A DNA stretch of 64,000 nt from positions 3,038,001 through 3,102,000 of the forward strand of contig FSRV01000002.1 in NCBI GenBank assembly GCA_900142905.1, given 5' to 3'. The stretch's first letter is position 1. Each line of letters starts with the position of its first letter. A program made the translations under genes and the position numbers. Below, one piece after another: positions 61,782 to 64,000 of this stretch. The notes below the pieces were generated by a model. It saw only the letters and a list, made by a program, of their open reading frames with translations. It was not told the DNA's origin and did not search any database. Source of the DNA: Burkholderia sp. GAS332. Its GTDB lineage: Bacteria > Pseudomonadota > Gammaproteobacteria > Burkholderiales > Burkholderiaceae.

Positions 61782-62147
61782 TCAGCCGCCTGCCGTCGCC
61801 TTGAGACGAATAACCGATAACAACTCACGCGCACGGTCCGCGGCGGCCTCGGCACCAGGCATATTGCCGCGCACGAATGGCGGACGCAGGTCTTCGATTT
61901 CGGACAGCGCGCGAACCATCTCCTCGTTTGCTACGCATAGCTTCCGATACGCGTTGACCGTGAGTAGATAGGTGTGGAAGACATCGCTGGCCGGCTCCGT
62001 CGCGGCCATGCGGTGCAACGCGGCGTTCAGCCAATGTGTGCCGGCCAGCATCGCCGCTTCGATCTGCATCTCGACGTCTTCCGCACTGCATTTTCGCAAC
62101 GAGTTCTCGATGCGCCCGGCGGCGGCGATGTGTTGTTCAATGTTCAT
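61782..62147 (-). CDS. Small protein of unknown function, pair member 1 (copy C)
   Basis: A 121-residue protein, paralogous to the one at 7153: VEMQIEAAMLAGTHWLNAALHR and ALSEIEDLRPPFVRGNMP are shared. It begins MNIEQHIAAAGRIEN. AAGGAGCG lies before the ATG at 62147. It overlaps its partner's stop by 11 nt. It also resembles that partner over GTHxxNAALHxxxxT and ExxRxPxVR, suggesting ancient tandem duplication. No function is known to me. Confidence 0.85.
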   Translation of the reverse strand: MNIEQHIAAAGRIENSLRKCSAEDVEMQIEAAMLAGTHWLNAALHRMAATEPASDVFHTYLLTVNAYRKLCVANEEMVRALSEIEDLRPPFVRGNMPGAEAAADRARELLSVIRLKATAGG

Positions 62148-62598
62148 GCAACGCTCCTTCCATCCGCTCATTCAACAGACGAAAACACACCCGCAAGGCC
62201 TTGTCGCATTCCGCCACGATCGCAGCCGTCGGTGCGACACCCTCGCGTACACAGGGGTCGCGATACTGCTCCACGACTTCCATCAGATGCATCATCGACA
62301 CGATGTCTTCGGGCACGGGCGCCTCGACAACAGGCCGGCCCACATGCAGCACATCCCCTAAAGGACGAAAGGCAGCTTGCAACGTGCCATCCGGCTGAGG
62401 AACGAGGTAAACCCCTGGCTGCGCCGCGTAGACGTCGTCGGCAGCGGTGATCCCCGCGTGGTGCAGTGCTGCATTGACGGCATGGGTGCCGCCCGTCATA
62501 CCGGCCCAGAACCACAACTCGAAATCGTCCAGCGGATCGAAGCGCGCACGCAGCGCTTCCAGTCTGGCGATCTTCTCCAGATGCGACTTCACGTTCAT
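62137..62598 (-). CDS. Small protein of unknown function, pair member 2 (copy C)
   Basis: A 153-residue protein, paralogous to the one at 7493: MNVKSHLEKIARLEALRARF, DFELWFWAGMTGGTHAVNAA, GVYLVPQPDG, GDVLHVGRP and YRDPCVREGVAPTAAIV. AAGGAG precedes the ATG at 62598. It is the first gene of the leftward unit pair-reductase-TauD-porin. Three CTATATAGG repeats lie upstream. No signal peptide, membrane segment or known catalytic site is visible. Confidence 0.85.
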   Translation of the reverse strand: MNVKSHLEKIARLEALRARFDPLDDFELWFWAGMTGGTHAVNAALHHAGITAADDVYAAQPGVYLVPQPDGTLQAAFRPLGDVLHVGRPVVEAPVPEDIVSMMHLMEVVEQYRDPCVREGVAPTAAIVAECDKALRVCFRLLNERMEGALHEH

Positions 62599-62681
62599 CG
62601 GAAATCTCCTTGTCCGTACGCCCACCGTGTTTCATTGCGTGGTTTGAAAGATAGACGGCGGTCACCCACAAGTCAACAACT

Positions 62682-62817
62682 TCTATATAGGAGTAATTAG
62701 AAACACCTATATAGGACATTCGGCACCCGATCTATTCTCTGGCTCATGGATTAAGGAATATTCGGCTTGACTAACCATGCCTCTGATCCTACATTTAGAT
62801 CAACACCTATATAGGAG
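62682..62817. promoter_or_regulatory. Three CTATATAGG repeats in the divergent gap
   Basis: CTATATAGG occurs at 62683-62691, 62708-62716 and 62808-62816; the last two are in the longer identical ACACCTATATAGGA. The 8-bp core CTATATAG is palindromic. The third copy supplies the GGAG Shine-Dalgarno of the gene at 62825, so a protein bound there would also block translation start or its promoter. Confidence 0.6.
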
Positions 62818-62824
62818 CTAGACA

Positions 62825-63115
62825 ATGCCCCGTGCGATCGTACTCAACCCGTCAGACAATGTCGCCACACTGCTCGATCCCGGAAGGGTCGGCGACGCCT
62901 GCGTTCTTCAGGGTGAACGCTCAGGTGAGGTCACGCTGTGGCAGGACGTGCCATTCGGGCACAAGGTCTGCATTGCGCCGACCCCTGGTGGCGCGGCGAT
63001 CCTCAAATACGGCCAGGTCATCGGCACCGCTCGCACGTCGCTGACACTCGGCGAACATGCACATGTACACAACATCGACTCGACCCGCGCACGCGGCGAT
63101 CTGAATACGAGGTAA
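62825..63115 (+). CDS. UxaA/SuyA-type SAF-domain small subunit
   Basis: A 96-residue protein of the SAF fold: MPRAIVLNPSDNVATLLDPG, IPFGHKV-like VPFGHKVCIA, ILKYGQVIG and GEHAHVHNIDS, which is the N-terminal domain of altronate dehydratase UxaA and the small subunit of sulfolactate sulfo-lyase (SuyA). Here it is a separate gene, 4 bp before the large subunit. The ATG at 62825 uses a GGAG inside the third CTATATAGG repeat. The substrate is a hydroxy acid that loses water or sulfite. Confidence 0.9.
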   Translation: MPRAIVLNPSDNVATLLDPGRVGDACVLQGERSGEVTLWQDVPFGHKVCIAPTPGGAAILKYGQVIGTARTSLTLGEHAHVHNIDSTRARGDLNTR

Positions 63116-63119
63116 GCAG

Positions 63120-64000
63120 ATGAAAACATTTCTCGGTTACCGGCGCGCAAATGGCACCGTCGGCGTGCGCAACTGGGTCGCAATCATTTCCGTCATGGAC
63201 AATTGCAACCCTGTGACCCGGACGATTGCCAACTCGGTTGACGGCACGATTCCCGTCACCACGCTGTTCGTGCGGGGCCAATACGGTGCGGATCTCGACT
63301 TCGCCTACGAGTCGCTCGCCGGACTCGGACGTAATCCCAACATTGCAGCCGTCCTCGTTGTCGGACTCGAGGAATCGTCGACAGAGGACGTCGCCTCGCG
63401 CATACGCGATACCGGCAAGCCCGTCGACACCGTGCACCTCCAACCGCACGGCACGATTCACTGTATCGCCGAAGGCACACGCAAGGCGTTGCGGCTCTCG
63501 ATCGCCGCCTCGAGCCTGCGGCGCGAGCCGTGCCCGATGTCGGAACTCATCGTGGGCGTCGAGTGCGGCGGCTCCGATACGACGTCCGGTCTCAGCTGCA
63601 ATCCGACCATTGGGCGAATGGCGGACCGTTTGATTGCGGAAGGCGGCACCGTCATCATTTCCGAAACGTCGGAGTTCATCGGCGCGGAACATCTGTTCGC
63701 CGCGCGGGCAGCAGATGAATCCGTCAGAGCGGCGTTCGTCGACGCGGTCAAGAAGATGGAACACGCCGCGATTGACCGCGGCGTGGACATGCGCGAGTCG
63801 CAACCGTCGCCGGATAACAAGCGCGGTGGGCTGACCACCGTCGAGGAAAAAGCGCTTGGCGCGATGGCCAAGGCCGGTTCGACCCCGCTTGTCGGCGTGC
63901 TTCGATACGGCGAGGCGCCCCAACGCAAGGGACTTCATTTCATGGATGCGCCTGCCGCTGCCGTCGAAAACCTGACCGCGCTCGCCGCCGGCGGATGCCA
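63120..64000 (+). CDS. UxaA/SuyB-type dehydratase large subunit (C-terminus cut off by window edge)
   Basis: The first 293 residues of a UxaA C-terminal-type protein: MKTFLGYRRANGTVGVRNWV, SVMDNCNPVTRTIA, GVECGGSDTTSGLSCNPTIG, SETSEFIGAEHLFA. Conserved cysteines and acidic residues in these motifs form the metal site of the altronate/galactarate dehydratase family. It pairs with the SAF subunit. The frame is open to the window end, so the final part is not seen. Sulfolactate sulfo-lyase is an alternative to a sugar-acid dehydratase. Confidence 0.9.
   Translation, partial: MKTFLGYRRANGTVGVRNWVAIISVMDNCNPVTRTIANSVDGTIPVTTLFVRGQYGADLDFAYESLAGLGRNPNIAAVLVVGLEESSTEDVASRIRDTGKPVDTVHLQPHGTIHCIAEGTRKALRLSIAASSLRREPCPMSELIVGVECGGSDTTSGLSCNPTIGRMADRLIAEGGTVIISETSEFIGAEHLFAARAADESVRAAFVDAVKKMEHAAIDRGVDMRESQPSPDNKRGGLTTVEEKALGAMAKAGSTPLVGVLRYGEAPQRKGLHFMDAPAAAVENLTALAAGGC

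Noticed and set aside
1..64000. CRISPR array, rRNA or tRNA genes
   Set aside because: No regular spaced repeats, no rRNA-like segment and no cloverleaf with CCA-type end were seen in any gap.

Overview
The window is GC-rich, densely coded bacterial DNA. Four Gram-negative 16-strand porins (mature ends starting QSSVTLYG and closing on HSF or HLF), a class I PHA synthase, MalT-like LuxR regulators, BON-domain proteins and split pntAA/pntAB/pntB genes point to a Burkholderiaceae member of the Paraburkholderia/Caballeronia type. The assignment rests on gene style only; no rRNA or housekeeping marker is present. The content is mostly accessory catabolism, transport, chemotaxis and stress genes.

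Layout. 1-2837: a LysR gene (cut by the window edge) divergent from glaH-lhgO, which convert glutarate to 2-oxoglutarate. 3039-12929: MFS permease, GntR regulator, TauD/TfdA dioxygenase, two small unknown proteins, BON protein, porin, beta-keto acid cleavage enzyme (BKACE) and quinone oxidoreductase. Five copies of a TTTTTG..GTCGACATTAAT-type palindromic site lie in the gaps between these genes. 13091-17620: a chemosensory operon (PAS-PAS methyl-accepting protein, CheR, CheD, triple CheW). 18249-25976: a leftward catabolic operon (BKACE, MFS, quinone oxidoreductase, TauD, serine hydrolase, DsbA/FrnE-like protein, Rieske ferredoxin, acyl-CoA ligase) that repeats the first cluster's four enzyme and transport types. 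A sixth copy of the site lies between it and a divergent AraC gene. 27235-30353: a third MFS paralogue with two SDRs. 30463-34751: sulfite module (YeiH exporter, CysB-like LysR, SorA, SorB, HiPIP). 34972-38579: small genes, a degenerate 145-bp repeat, an acyl-CoA dehydrogenase stub, phaJ and phaC.

38628-53507: signalling and stress. A GGDEF/EAL protein is followed by a mirror-image arrangement: porin and MalT-like regulator facing left, a universal-stress/hemerythrin fusion, BON protein and small NWAWA protein in the middle, MalT-like regulator and porin facing right, then a methyl-accepting protein that lacks most of its ligand domain. 53557-58521: an SDR, an APH-family phosphotransferase and the proton-translocating transhydrogenase genes. 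58668-64000: a third TauD cluster (small unknown pair, quinone oxidoreductase, TauD, porin), divergent from a UxaA/SuyAB-type dehydratase or lyase pair that runs off the window.

The most interesting unexplained element is the pair of small overlapping genes at 7153-7969 and again at 61782-62598. The two members of each pair also resemble each other, and both pairs sit beside a TauD-family dioxygenase and a porin. The second is the shared operator family, which suggests one regulon spanning both halves of the duplicated catabolic module.
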